Part shown: positions 1 to 8,898 of the stretch, piece by piece
Layout of the letters: each line of letters begins with the position of its first letter
How positions within the stretch are numbered: position 1 is the first letter of the stretch
Origin: an uncultured Prevotella sp.
Lineage (GTDB): Bacteria; Bacteroidota; Bacteroidia; Bacteroidales; Bacteroidaceae
Direction of reading: 5' to 3'
Assembly: GCA_900315525.1 (NCBI GenBank)
Contig: OMZO01000006.1
Span: forward strand, 19,842 to 83,841
Length of the DNA stretch: 64,000 nt
Translations under genes and position numbers: made by a program
Notes under the pieces: generated by a model
Seen by the model: the letters and a program-made list of their open reading frames with translations, nothing else
Databases searched by the model: none
Told to the model about the DNA's origin: nothing

Positions 1-2140
1 TAGCCCAGCCACACTTGTATTGTCCGTTTTCGAGGATGAACTCAGCATTCTCATACTCTGGACGCCAAGCCTTGAAGGCCTCAATGTCGAGGATATCAGC
101 AGAGACGATGTTTACATCTACGTGAATCGGTGTCGTGGTATATTGATCTTTCAGACCGAAGCTGACGAACTTACCCTTGTCGGCTCCCTCGTCCTCAATA
201 CGATAGACAAAGTTAGAGCGCCCCTGAATCATACCCTGATTGACGAGTTTCTTGAAGGGCTCGTCCTCACAAGAGTAACCTGAATCATAGAGGAACTTAT
301 TCCAGAAACGAGAGTAGATAAGGTGACCAGTAGCGTGCTCCGTACCTCCTACATAGAGATCTACATTGCGCCAGTATTCGTCAGCATCACGACTCACAAG
401 AGCCTTCTCGTTCTTAGGATCCATATAGCGCAGATAGTAAGCGGAACTTCCAGCGAAACCAGGCATCGTGTTCAGCTCGAGTGGGAAGACGGTCTTATTG
501 TCAATCTCATCCTTGCTTACTATCTTATCGAACTTGGTATCCCAAGCCCACATCTTAGCACGACCCAATGGGGGCTCACCAGTCTCCGTAGGTTTGTATT
601 CGTCAATCTCAGGCAACTCTAATGGTAGACACTCCTTTGGAATCATATAAGGCATATCATCCTTGTAATATACGGGGAACGGCTCACCCCAGTAGCGCTG
701 GCGGGAGAATATGGCATCGCGCAGACGGTAGTTCACTTTCACACGACCCAGACCCTGCTCTGTCACGAATTTCTTCGTAGCAGCGATAGCTTCCTTAACT
801 GTCAAGCCATTAAGGCTGAACTTGCTGCTTGCAGAGTTACACATGATACCCTCTTTGGCATCGTAGCTCTCCTCACTCACGTCGGCACCCTCAATCAATG
901 GGATAATCGGCAGGTTGAAGTGCTTGGCAAAGGCATAGTCACGAGAGTCGTGAGCAGGTACGGCCATGATGGCACCAGTACCATAACCAGCCAATACGTA
1001 TTCTGCAATCCAGATGGGGATTTTCTCGTCTGTAAACGGATTGATGGCATACGATCCAGAGAACACACCAGTTACCTTATGGTCCATCTGACGATCGCGC
1101 TCTGTGCGTTTCTTCACATAGTCGAGATACTTTTCTACCTCAGTCTTCTGCTCAGGTGTCGTGAGTTCTGCTACAAGGTCACTCTCAGGAGCCAGCACCA
1201 TGAAGGTGACACCAAACATCGTATCTGCACGAGTGGTGAAGATGGTGAAATGCTTGTCTGAATCGGCTACGTTGAACTCTACCTCAGTACCCTCAGAGCG
1301 GCCAATCCAATTTCGCTGGGTTTCCTTCAGAGAGTCTGTCCAATCAATTTCCTCAAGACCATCAAGCAGACGCTGGGCGTAAGCAGAAACACGCAGACAC
1401 CACTGGCGCATCTTCTTCTGTACTACAGGATAGCCGCCACGAACGCTGACACCATCCACTACTTCGTCGTTAGCCAAGACAGTGCCAAGTTTTGGACACC
1501 AGTTCACCATCGTGTCAGCCAGGTATGCAATACGATAATTCATCAGCACTTCCTGCTTCTTCTTCTCTGAGAAGCCTGCCCAGTCAGAAGCTGTGAAGTG
1601 CAGCTCCTCAGTACCAAGGGCATTGCAATTCTCAGTACCCATCAGTTCGAAGTGCTCAATGAGCTTAATGGTTGGTTGAGCCTTATGAGACGATGTGCTG
1701 AAATAGCTCTTGAACATACGCTGGAAGGCCCATTGTGTCCACTTGTAGTAGATAGGGTCGCAGGTGCGCACCTCGCGCTCCCAGTCGAATGAGAAGCCGA
1801 TCTTATCCAATTGCGAGCGATAACGGTCAATATTCTCGAAGGTAGTCTTCTCAGGGTGCTGACCTGTTTGGATAGCATATTGCTCAGCAGGCAGTCCGTA
1901 AGCGTCATAGCCCATCGGGTTTAGTACGTTGTAACCTTGCTGACGCTTGTAGCGGGCGTATATATCACTGGCAATGTAACCAAGCGGATGACCCACATGA
2001 AGGCCTGCCCCTGAGGGGTAAGGGAACATGTTCAGTACGTAGAATTTCTTCTTCGTCTTGTCCTCCACTACGCGATAAGTGCCATTCTCCACCCATCGCT
2101 TCTGCCATTTCTGTTCGATTTCTCTAAAATTGTAATCCAT
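1..2140 (-). CDS. leuS: Leucyl-tRNA synthetase, C-terminus cut by window edge
   Basis: Cytoplasmic class I aminoacyl-tRNA synthetase that charges tRNA-Leu. The minus-strand frame opens at ATG 2140 ([16 protein letters not shown]) and stays open to base 1, about 713 codons. The class I HIGH signature is seen as HVGH near residues 48-51, preceded by FPYPSGAGL. The frame is still open at the window edge, ending ...[10 protein letters not shown]; in related LeuRS proteins this stretch lies just before the KMSKS loop, so that loop and the anticodon-binding part should lie just outside. Bacteroidetes LeuRS is usually over 900 residues. The gene has its own upstream TAACTTTG promoter and ends a minus-strand run after buk. 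Identification is secure; only the 3' part is missing. Confidence 0.96.
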   Translation of the reverse strand, partial: MDYNFREIEQKWQKRWVENGTYRVVEDKTKKKFYVLNMFPYPSGAGLHVGHPLGYIASDIYARYKRQQGYNVLNPMGYDAYGLPAEQYAIQTGQHPEKTTFENIDRYRSQLDKIGFSFDWEREVRTCDPIYYKWTQWAFQRMFKSYFSTSSHKAQPTIKLIEHFELMGTENCNALGTEELHFTASDWAGFSEKKKQEVLMNYRIAYLADTMVNWCPKLGTVLANDEVVDGVSVRGGYPVVQKKMRQWCLRVSAYAQRLLDGLEEIDWTDSLKETQRNWIGRSEGTEVEFNVADSDKHFTIFTTRADTMFGVTFMVLAPESDLVAELTTPEQKTEVEKYLDYVKKRTERDRQMDHKVTGVFSGSYAINPFTDEKIPIWIAEYVLAGYGTGAIMAVPAHDSRDYAFAKHFNLPIIPLIEGADVSEESYDAKEGIMCNSASSKFSLNGLTVKEAIAATKKFVTEQGLGRVKVNYRLRDAIFSRQRYWGEPFPVYYKDDMPYMIPKECLPLELPEIDEYKPTETGEPPLGRAKMWAWDTKFDKIVSKDEIDNKTVFPLELNTMPGFAGSSAYYLRYMDPKNEKALVSRDADEYWRNVDLYVGGTEHATGHLIYSRFWNKFLYDSGYSCEDEPFKKLVNQGMIQGRSNFVYRIEDEGADKGKFVSFGLKDQYTTTPIHVDVNIVSADILDIEAFKAWRPEYENAEFILENGQYKCGWA

Positions 2141-2185
2141 ATGTTTCTTTTGTTTTTTTCTTCGTGTACATTGTTAATTAGGCTG

Positions 2186-2193
2186 CAAAGTTA
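2186..2193 (-). promoter_or_regulatory. Promoter -7 box of leuS
   Basis: TAACTTTG on the minus strand matches the Bacteroidetes -7 consensus TAnnTTTG and lies 45 bp upstream of the leuS start. Confidence 0.6.
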
Positions 2194-2231
2194 CGAATAA
2201 GTGCGGAAAAATCCAAATTTATTGATGATTT

Positions 2232-3302
2232 TTATTCATACACCTTTACAGGACGCTTTCCTTGGAGTACGCCGAGGGCATTTAGTGCCAGCGCACCCAT
2301 CTCATCCTCACCAGGAAAACAATGTACGGGAGCAAGGAAATCTATACGTTGGCGCAGGCGGCTGACGATATATTCACTTCTTGCGAGCCCTCCAGTCAGA
2401 AGTATCGCGTCTATTTCTCCGCAGAGCACAGCCGATTCGGCAGCGATATTCTTGGCTACATGATAGATCATTGCATCAAGTACCAGTCGTGCGTGCTCAT
2501 CGCCATCCTGTTCGATGCGGCGAATAATCTCTTTCACATCGTTTGTGCCAAGATGGGCGTTAAGACCCGCTTTTCCGGCAATACGCTTCAGGAGTTGTTT
2601 TTCTGTATATTTGCCACTAAAGCAGAGCCGGATGAGGTCGGCTGCAGGCAGAGAGCCAGCACGTTCTGGAGAGAAGGGACCTTCGCCGTCTAAGGCATTA
2701 TTGGCATCGACGGCACGACCGTGCTCATGAACGGCTATCGAGATACCTCCACCCATATGACAGACAATCAGGTTTAGGTCTTCGTATCGTCTGCCGATTT
2801 CTGCAGCATAGCGTTGGGCAATGGCACGCTGATTGAGGGCATGCCAAATACAGATGCGGTTCATCATCGGCGAGCCTGATATACGGGCATAGTCATTCAG
2901 TTCATCTACTACACCAGGATCAGCAATGAAGGCTCTGCATCCAGGAATCTCCAAAGCGATTTCATAAGCTATCAGACAGCCCAGATTACAGGCATGATTG
3001 TGCATAGCGATGCCACTATGGGTGTCGATTACCATCTGTTCATTGATTTCATAGACACCACCTTCAAGCGGCTTTACAAGTCCACCGCGTCCAATGACTG
3101 CATCGAAGTTCATCGGCAGATGGGCTTGTTGCAATTCATTGAGTAATACTTGTTTGCGGAATGACTGTTGTTCTAGTACGTCGTCAAATTGTGACAATTC
3201 TTCAGCAGAGTGGTTAATTGTTCTAAGTAAGATAGGCTTCTCGTCGTCATAGACGGCAATCTTTGTTGATGTAGAGCCAGGATTGATAACAAGTATAAGC
3301 AT
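2232..3302 (-). CDS. buk: Butyrate kinase
   Basis: Acetate/butyrate kinase family enzyme (ASKHA fold) converting butyryl-phosphate and ADP to butyrate and ATP, or the reverse. The N-terminus MLILVINPGSTSTKIAVYDD is the phosphate-binding signature, GGGISIAVHEHGRAVDA is the central phosphate/substrate loop, and LTGGLARSEYI near the C-terminus is the adenosine motif. The length of 356 aa is normal for Buk and shorter than AckA (about 400). A phosphotransbutyrylase (ptb) usually sits beside buk; here the neighbours are leuS and a divergent FMN-binding gene, so the partner is elsewhere or another acyl-phosphate is used. Other branched acyl phosphates are possible substrates. Confidence 0.9.
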   Translation of the reverse strand: MLILVINPGSTSTKIAVYDDEKPILLRTINHSAEELSQFDDVLEQQSFRKQVLLNELQQAHLPMNFDAVIGRGGLVKPLEGGVYEINEQMVIDTHSGIAMHNHACNLGCLIAYEIALEIPGCRAFIADPGVVDELNDYARISGSPMMNRICIWHALNQRAIAQRYAAEIGRRYEDLNLIVCHMGGGISIAVHEHGRAVDANNALDGEGPFSPERAGSLPAADLIRLCFSGKYTEKQLLKRIAGKAGLNAHLGTNDVKEIIRRIEQDGDEHARLVLDAMIYHVAKNIAAESAVLCGEIDAILLTGGLARSEYIVSRLRQRIDFLAPVHCFPGEDEMGALALNALGVLQGKRPVKVYE

Positions 3303-3329
3303 AGCCGTATTGAATTAAGTAATCTGTTG

Positions 3330-3337
3330 CAAAGTTA
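3330..3337 (-). promoter_or_regulatory. Promoter -7 box of buk
   Basis: TAACTTTG on the minus strand, 28 bp before the buk ATG; fits TAnnTTTG. Confidence 0.55.
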
Positions 3338-3411
3338 CGTTTTATTTCTGAACGACCTATAAATTTATGGTAAATATTTCCAAAATGTTTGGTATTAAGC
3401 ATATATTTGGC

Positions 3412-3419
3412 TACCTTTG
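3412..3419 (+). promoter_or_regulatory. Promoter -7 box of FMN-binding gene
   Basis: TACCTTTG ends only 8 bp before ATG 3428, so the mRNA would have almost no leader if this is the promoter. It excludes the in-frame ATG at 3389. Confidence 0.55.
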
Positions 3420-3427
3420 CGGCCATT

Positions 3428-3814
3428 ATGAAGAAGAGTTTGTTATTAGTTTGTATGGTCATAGCACTCACAAGTGCTGGTTTGAAGGGCGACGAGGTCA
3501 TTACCAAGGAGAATGGTTTGACCGTAGTAAACACGACTACTATCGCTAAGGATGTAGAGGGCTATAATGGTCCTGTACCCATCAAGATCTTTATCAAAAA
3601 GAACAAGATTGAGAAGATCGAGGTGCTGAAAAATTTTGAAGGTCCGAAGTATCTGAATATGGTGAAGAAACAATTGCTCAACGCCTGGGATGGTCTGACG
3701 ATAAAGGAGGCTAAGACCAAAAAAGTGGATGCCGTTACGGGTGCTACCTTCACTTCTGAGGCGCTCATCGAGAATGTAAACAGAGGTCTCAACTATTATC
3801 AGAATAACAAATGA
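3428..3814 (+). CDS. Small FMN-binding (RnfG/NqrC-type) domain protein
   Basis: 128-aa exported protein with one FMN_bind domain. It starts MKKSLLLVCMVIALTSAG, a hydrophobic export signal; an alternative ATG lies upstream of the likely promoter. Near residues 101-110 it carries DAVTGATFTS, which matches the flavinylation motif of RnfG and NqrC, where the threonine of (S/T)GAT is covalently linked to FMN by ApbE. It is expected to be an extracytoplasmic one-domain flavin electron carrier. The stop overlaps the next ATG by 4 bp (ATGA), so it is probably translationally coupled to the membrane protein that follows. The electron donor and acceptor are not evident; no apbE is present in the window. 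Confidence 0.85.
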   Translation: MKKSLLLVCMVIALTSAGLKGDEVITKENGLTVVNTTTIAKDVEGYNGPVPIKIFIKKNKIEKIEVLKNFEGPKYLNMVKKQLLNAWDGLTIKEAKTKKVDAVTGATFTSEALIENVNRGLNYYQNNK

Positions 3815-4413
3815 AGAAGATAATTCCTTTAGCCATTCTGGCTGGTATCTGTATTTCTATTGGTTGTGTGGTTAATCTGAGAGTTGGCGGTGTGGCTGGT
3901 GCCGTATTGTTTGCTTTTGGATTGACAACGGTGGTATATTATGGTTTGAAACTCTATACGGGTACGGCTGGTTTCATCCGTCTGAAGGGTGACTGGGTGA
4001 TGCTGGGATTGGTATTGCTGGGTAATATCATCGGCTGTCTGCTTACAGCTTGGCTCATCGCCTATGCGCAACCTGACTGTATCGAACCAGCCTCGAAGAT
4101 TCTCGCAGGTCGTCTGGCGAAAGGACCTTTTGCCTGTTTTCTGTTGGCTATTGGTTGTGGATTTATCATGACAACGGCTGTCGAGTTTGCCCGTAAGGGT
4201 AAGATGCTGCCGCTCTTGTTGGGTGTGCCTGTGTTCATCCTTTGTGGCTTCGCTCACTCTATCGCAGATGCCTTCTATTTTCTTGTTTCGCCTGCAGAAC
4301 AGATGCTGCAGACAGAAGTACTCGTAGTCTATATCAGCGAGGTACTTGGCAATTTCGTAGGCTGTAACCTCTATCGCTGGACGCTCTTTCCCTTCGAAAC
4401 CGAAGAGAAATAA
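3811..4413 (+). CDS. Short formate/nitrite-transporter-like membrane protein
   Basis: 200-aa integral membrane protein with about six hydrophobic segments. Features that recall the FNT family (FocA, NirC) are LLGNIIGCLL (about 69-78), the pore-histidine region CGFAHSIADAFYF (about 145-157), and LGNFVGCNL near the C-terminus. FNT proteins are usually 260-290 aa, so this is a compact version that probably trims loops and termini. It overlaps the upstream FMN-binding gene by 4 bp, an unusual partnership that suggests a redox-linked or anion-handling role. The substrate cannot be read from the sequence. The family call is fairly sure; the function is not. Confidence 0.72.
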   Translation: MKKIIPLAILAGICISIGCVVNLRVGGVAGAVLFAFGLTTVVYYGLKLYTGTAGFIRLKGDWVMLGLVLLGNIIGCLLTAWLIAYAQPDCIEPASKILAGRLAKGPFACFLLAIGCGFIMTTAVEFARKGKMLPLLLGVPVFILCGFAHSIADAFYFLVSPAEQMLQTEVLVVYISEVLGNFVGCNLYRWTLFPFETEEK

Positions 4414-4436
4414 GCGCTTTTGTTACCTTTTCAGGC

Positions 4437-5114
4437 ATGATGGTGACCTTGGAGTTTATGAATCAGAAGTTCGATGAACTGAATGAACTTTGCTTTGGCG
4501 GAGCGTTACCTAAGGTGAGTATTCGGCTGAGTAAGGCCCGTACCTACTTGGGGCAACTCGGCTTCAAGCGCAAGCGCCCATTGTTTGGCAAGACGCAGTA
4601 TTATGATTTCGTACTGCGTATCAGTACACGACTTGAACAGACAGAAGAAGAGATCATCGATACGCTATTGCACGAGATGATTCATCTTTATATCGCCAGT
4701 CATCAGCTGAAAGACAGTTCTTCGCATGGGCCAGTCTTTCGCCAGATGATGAATGACCTGAATCAGCGCTTTGGGCGTCATATCACCATCTCTCATCGCA
4801 AGACGAAGGATGAGTTGAATCAGGATACGCAGCGTCGCCAGCATCTAGTCTGTGTCTCTACGTTGGCTTCAGGTGAGCGAGGCATCACGATTGCAGCCAA
4901 AAGTCGTCTGTTCCTGCTTTGGGATCAGATACCCAGGATACCAAAGATTGTCTCCCAAACGTGGTACGTGAGCTATGACCCTTATTTCAATCGTTTTCCC
5001 AGAGCCCTCACGCCAAAAGTCTATCGCATCAATGCCTCAGACCTCGATCTCCATCTGAAAGCCGCCCGCCCCCTTGTCCGTCAGGGCCGCAAGATCTTCA
5101 TCGCTACTACTTGA
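4437..5114 (+). CDS. SprT-like zinc metalloprotease
   Basis: 225-aa protein with a SprT-like domain. The zinc motif HEMIH is at residues 79-83, and a third likely ligand lies in SSHGPVF (His about 97), the usual SprT spacing. The N-terminal LNELCFGGALP segment is also typical of the family. Related SPRTN/Wss1 proteins cleave DNA-protein crosslinks; many bacterial SprT proteins have no proven substrate, so the role here is inferred. The start could be ATG 4437 or the adjacent ATG 4440. It lies 23 bp after the FNT-like gene and probably shares its transcript. A repeat block follows directly. Confidence 0.82.
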   Translation: MMVTLEFMNQKFDELNELCFGGALPKVSIRLSKARTYLGQLGFKRKRPLFGKTQYYDFVLRISTRLEQTEEEIIDTLLHEMIHLYIASHQLKDSSSHGPVFRQMMNDLNQRFGRHITISHRKTKDELNQDTQRRQHLVCVSTLASGERGITIAAKSRLFLLWDQIPRIPKIVSQTWYVSYDPYFNRFPRALTPKVYRINASDLDLHLKAARPLVRQGRKIFIATT

Positions 5115-5123
5115 TTACATACG

Positions 5124-5204
5124 TTCCCACAGTGGGACTGCTTTGGTCCCACCGTGGGAACACTTTAGTCCCAGTGTGGGACTTCTGTAGTCCCAGCTTG
5201 GGAA
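5124..5204. repeat. Array of four TCCCA-N3-TGGGA palindromes, 22-bp period
   Basis: Four short palindromes (TCCCA, 3 bp, TGGGA) begin at 5125, 5147, 5169 and 5191, exactly 22 bp apart, joined by related spacers such as CTTTAG and CTGTAG. The period is close to two helical turns, so all copies would face the same side of the DNA. The same design recurs at 63.85 kb. An 88-codon open frame across it is composed of these repeats and is not considered a gene. Confidence 0.85.
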
Positions 5205-5219
5205 TAATTACCTCATCTT

Positions 5220-5276
5220 ATAAGGAACTGGTATCAGCCGGTAAGTCTGCGGTATCAGCCAATAAGCGTTCCTTAT
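5220..5276. repeat. Hairpin with internal direct repeat
   Basis: Arms ATAAGGAAC (5220-5228) and GTTCCTTAT (5268-5276) enclose two copies of GGTATCAGCC. It is part of the same gene-free repeat block. Confidence 0.6.
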
Positions 5277-5368
5277 TGCGAAATAAGTATCCCTTTCTGG
5301 CCAGACCTACCGTTAGTTTCGCCGAATTGCCTTTGTATAAAGGACTTTTAGGCGTTTTTTGTGCTTTC

Positions 5369-5601
5369 AAGACCTAACAAAGACCTAACAAAGAGGTACC
5401 ATAGACCTACCATAGATTAGACGTTGCGAAATTTTTCGTTGCGAAATTTTTCGCATAAAGTTCTATATTCTCTTGCTTGTTTGCGAATTAATGTTAGGTC
5501 TATGGTACCTCTATAGTACCTCTATGTTAGGTCTTAGAACGAGATAATTTCACGTAACTACCTAACAATGAACGTTTTACTATTTTACAACGTTAGGTCT
5601 T
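5369..5601. repeat. Large inverted repeat built on AAGACCTAAC, with central 15-bp tandem repeat
   Basis: Two imperfect 43-bp arms (5369-5411 and 5493-5535) are reverse complements made of AAGACCTAAC and GAGGTACCATAGACCTA modules. A perfect 15-bp tandem duplication, GTTGCGAAATTTTTC, sits in the loop at 5423-5437 and 5438-5452. A further GTTAGGTCTT copy lies at 5592-5601. No coding sequence is evident across it. Confidence 0.75.
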
Positions 5602-5621
5602 GAGTTTTTTTGTATATCAAA

Positions 5622-5651
5622 GCCCCACCACCCGATTTTGGGCCGTGGGGC
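5622..5651 (-). terminator. Hairpin after the BspA-like gene
   Basis: GCCCCAC and GTGGGGC arms with an inner CCC/GGG pair form a stable hairpin about 68 bp past the stop of the minus-strand BspA-like gene. The T-tract after it on the minus strand is weak, so terminator activity is only likely. Confidence 0.5.
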
Positions 5652-5718
5652 TATGCACAAAGTGCGCTCGGCTTTGCCGCTTTCATCAAGCGAAACGACC
5701 ACAGTGTCTTATGTGTTT

Positions 5719-6972
5719 TCACAAATCACCCACGATATTGATATTGAGGGAACTATAACTTTTTTTATATTCATCAACAGCACTCTTTGGAACATGAAAA
5801 GTAATTTTGTTAATATCATAGTTCATGGGTTGTTCGAGATCATATCTTGGTGGTCTTAACGTATAGCAATAGATATTAATTGGTTGTCCAGTATCATTAA
5901 AAGCATCCCACGAAATTGTGAATATTTCTGGCCCTAAAGTAACACTTTCTAATTTTTTGCATCCTTGAAATAGACATACTTCAATGCCTCTTACTTTATC
6001 GGGGAGTTTGATTTCCTTGATATTGGAACATCCAGCAAATGCGTATGCTCCGATGTATGTTAAAGTATTCGGTAGTTTGATTTCCTTGAGATTGGAACAA
6101 CCAGCAAGCGCGTGTGCCCCTATTTCTGTTAAAATATTCGGTAGATTGATTTTGGATAAGGAAGAACAATTCATAAGAGCTTTATCCTCCATTTTCTCTA
6201 CACTATTTGGTATTTTTATATCGGTAAGACTTGTACAGTCTTGGAAAGTTGATGATTCGATATTTTTTATACCTTCAGGTATCGATATGGCAGAGAGGTT
6301 AGTACAACCAGAAAAAGTAAATGATTTAATTCTATTTACGCTCTTTGGAATCGAAATGGATGCAAGGCTAGAACAATTTTGAAATGTATATTCTTTTATT
6401 TCTTTTATATTATTGTCAATGACAACTGATTGCAAATTTGAGCAACCGGAAAATGTTCCATCCAAATAAGAAACATTACAGTGTACGTGTGCCGTTTTCA
6501 AGTTTATACATTTGGCTAATGCTTCTTTCCCGAATTCTCTAACATTTTGGGGAATTACTATTGAAGTCAGTCCCGTACAACCATAGAATGCATGATCTCC
6601 AATAATTTCAATAGATTCAGGTAAAGATATAGATGTCATTTCTTTAGCACCTAAGAATGCATCACTATAAATCTCATTAACAATCCAAGTTTGACCATCG
6701 TATTCTATACTGCTAGGAATAACGATATCTCCAGAATAATTGCTAGATTTAGGATGATTTTCTCCATTTGTATTTATAACCGTGGCTTTATTATAGTCAT
6801 GAAAGCGATAGTGAATATTGTCTATTACGATACCATACGGATTATAAACAATTGTAATTGATTCAATTTCAGGTGTAGTGTCTTTGCTACATGAACAGCA
6901 AAACAGGTACGTTAGAATAGTGCAGAATAGTAATTCATAATACCGAATTCTCATAAATGATGATTGTTTCAT
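5719..6972 (-). CDS. BspA-like leucine-rich repeat lipoprotein
   Basis: 417-aa surface lipoprotein. A hydrophobic leader (start either M1 or M7, MRIRYYELLF) ends in a cysteine-rich lipobox, FCCSCSK. After a short region there are about ten LRR_5 (Treponema/BspA type) repeats of about 23 residues, such as AFYGCTGLTSIVIP and TFSGCTNLSAISIP. In BspA proteins these mediate adhesion to host or partner cells; binding here is inferred. No C-terminal sorting domain is evident. It opens an AT-rich minus-strand stretch unlike the flanking genes, which fits acquired accessory DNA. Confidence 0.85.
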   Translation of the reverse strand: MKQSSFMRIRYYELLFCTILTYLFCCSCSKDTTPEIESITIVYNPYGIVIDNIHYRFHDYNKATVINTNGENHPKSSNYSGDIVIPSSIEYDGQTWIVNEIYSDAFLGAKEMTSISLPESIEIIGDHAFYGCTGLTSIVIPQNVREFGKEALAKCINLKTAHVHCNVSYLDGTFSGCSNLQSVVIDNNIKEIKEYTFQNCSSLASISIPKSVNRIKSFTFSGCTNLSAISIPEGIKNIESSTFQDCTSLTDIKIPNSVEKMEDKALMNCSSLSKINLPNILTEIGAHALAGCSNLKEIKLPNTLTYIGAYAFAGCSNIKEIKLPDKVRGIEVCLFQGCKKLESVTLGPEIFTISWDAFNDTGQPINIYCYTLRPPRYDLEQPMNYDINKITFHVPKSAVDEYKKSYSSLNINIVGDL

Positions 6973-7004
6973 TTTATTTGATTTTAAATTAATAATGCGA
7001 TTTA

Positions 7005-7418
7005 CTATCTATTTTGTAAATGAGAAAAATCTATATAAGGACTAAAACTGCTCACTTTGCCTGACCCTGTAACAAAGTCTATATTTACAATACAATAAAA
7101 TTTCACTTTATTAATGTCCTTTAGCCTTATCAGAATTTCCCCACTACCTTTGCCTTCTCTAGGTAACATCGTAAAATAATTCTCTGACTCAGAATCTTCA
7201 AATTTAGCTTTCCATCTTAGGCTTTTCGATGCACTGTAATCTGTTATAGATATAATTTTTGAGTATCTGTCATTACCCTTCTCTACACCAGCAGAATATT
7301 TATCAATATTCTTATCTTCTATCTCTGAATCATTTTTGCTGCACGAACTAACAATCATTGCCAACAATATTATTACAAATGATTTAATTGTAAACAAACA
7401 ATTTACTTTCTTTTTCAT
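7005..7418 (-). CDS. Small lipoprotein of unknown function
   Basis: 137-aa protein starting MKKKVNCLFTIKSF; an in-frame ATG eight codons upstream is possible. A hydrophobic core followed by IVSSCSKND is a clear lipobox, so it is probably lipidated. The rest is charged and predicted soluble, and no family is recognised. It sits 32 bp before the BspA-like gene on the same strand and may be co-transcribed. Function unknown. Confidence 0.7.
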   Translation of the reverse strand: MKKKVNCLFTIKSFVIILLAMIVSSCSKNDSEIEDKNIDKYSAGVEKGNDRYSKIISITDYSASKSLRWKAKFEDSESENYFTMLPREGKGSGEILIRLKDINKVKFYCIVNIDFVTGSGKVSSFSPYIDFSHLQNR

Positions 7419-7473
7419 TTTGTCGCTAGTTTTATTATACAATTTTTATCTATTTATACTCTTGGTCTCATAC

Positions 7474-8262
7474 TTAGAATTCTCCACCTATTCTGAAAAT
7501 AAGACCTTCAAAAAACTTTTTATGGTTTGATAAATATATGGTATTAGGCTTTCTTTCTTGGATTGGATATCTTTCTTGGAATTGATAGCCAACTCCAACA
7601 TTAAATGCACTCGTTTTTGTTAGCTTAAACCTCATTCCAGCGATAAAAGATCCATACCAGCCATTTAAATCCCAAAAACTATATCCTACTTTTATGTCAG
7701 CAAACGGATTAAATTTTCTTTTTATAGGGATATCACCGCGTACGTGTGCAAAAATAGGCGTTGATAGTCTTTCTGAAGTAAACCAATATGCTATACCTGC
7801 ACCTATACCTGCGTACAGATATTCAGCCTCTTTAGGTCTAACCCCTAATGAAATGGTAAACTCAGATCTGTTCTCAGCTTTTTCACCTATACCTGCTATA
7901 TATGCTAAATCCATAAAACCATTGAATCCTGGTTTGAAATGCATAATATATTCGTATATTGATTTTTCATCAAATGCCTTTTGTTTATAATTCGTCCTCG
8001 CGTCCGGACTTACAATTCTTCCTTCATCTTTCTTACCATAGTAAATAGTTTCTTTCGTTATTTTCTGTACTTCGGACATTTTATATGCGAAAACGTTCCC
8101 ATCTCTCGTTTGAATCTTTAGTGATTCATTGGGGATTTGCTCGATTATCAATCCTCTTATAATACTCCCATTTTTAAGATAAACCACTTCTTGGATATCC
8201 TGGGCAAATGTTTGTGAAATACAAATGAGAACAAATCATAAAAGCGAACATAATTTTTTCAT
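7474..8262 (-). pseudogene. Outer-membrane-like protein gene with in-frame TGA in the signal peptide
   Basis: The minus-strand frame starts at ATG 8262 and reads MKKLCSLL, then TGA (8236-8238), then FVLICISQTFAQDIQEVVYLKNGS and on without interruption to 7474. The stop falls in the middle of an otherwise normal signal peptide with an AQ/D cleavage site. The mature part begins with a short VYLKNGSIIRGLI module, seen in many Bacteroidetes exported proteins, and continues with alternating aromatic strands ending FRIGGEF, as in a small beta-barrel. Restart at GTG 8187 would lose the signal. It is a recent nonsense mutation, a base error, or less likely readthrough. Confidence 0.75.
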
Positions 8263-8301
8263 AATCGTAATTTCTAATTATTTATTTTTATTAAATTCAG
8301 T

Positions 8302-8898
8302 TCATGGGTTTTCAATTTCAATTTCTTCCCAATATTTTCCACCATCTACCAACTCACGGATATATACATTGTTTACACCATGTGGCAATCGGTTAAAGTG
8401 TAAATGAAAGTACCATGTACTCAATTTCCTTTGATTTGTTGAATATTTAGTATCAAGTTTATTTGTACCAAGTGACTTAATAAGGAATCCTTTTTCTTTA
8501 AGTTTCTCTTTCTCATTAAAGATCCATAGCATCCGAGCATTGTATGCTCCAATATATGCAGGAGAATTAAGCGTCTTTTTCGGAATTATGGAATTCTCCT
8601 CTATTTCTTGTGGGCTGGTTAAATCTATATCTATCATACCTTCTTTTTGCGGGACTAATACGGTAGCAGAACTAAACCTTACAAATTTAGTTTTATAGTT
8701 TATCGGCACCTCAATTACCACTATCGTCTCGTCATCAGTTATGACAACTTTATTTATCTTGTACTTTGTGTTTTGATATTTTACTTTTGGGTAGTATGTA
8801 ACTTTCCCGGCCATAGTCATTGCCTCTTGTGACAAAACAAATAAAGGCACTGCAGTCATTATAAGTATAAAAATTATTTTTTTCATGTTAGTGGTCAT
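8302..8898 (-). CDS. Secreted protein of unknown function
   Basis: Up to 198 aa. ATG 8898 overlaps the stop of the upstream AbiH-like gene by one base (TAATG). An alternative ATG at 8886 (MKKIIFILIMTAVPLFVLSQ) gives a cleaner signal peptide. The mature protein is mainly predicted beta with a C-terminal VYIRELVDGGKYWEEIEIE segment; no family is recognised. The tight coupling to an AbiH gene is notable, but an exported product next to a cytosolic defence protein may be coincidental. Confidence 0.7.
   Translation of the reverse strand: MTTNMKKIIFILIMTAVPLFVLSQEAMTMAGKVTYYPKVKYQNTKYKINKVVITDDETIVVIEVPINYKTKFVRFSSATVLVPQKEGMIDIDLTSPQEIEENSIIPKKTLNSPAYIGAYNARMLWIFNEKEKLKEKGFLIKSLGTNKLDTKYSTNQRKLSTWYFHLHFNRLPHGVNNVYIRELVDGGKYWEEIEIENP

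Noticed and set aside
5124-5204. Possible CRISPR array
   Set aside because: Units are short palindromes with related 9-bp spacers and a 22-bp period; no cas genes or unique spacers.
5111-5377. 88-codon open frame after the SprT-like gene
   Set aside because: It reads straight through the 22-bp palindrome array and a hairpin; residues simply translate the repeats, with no promoter or family match.
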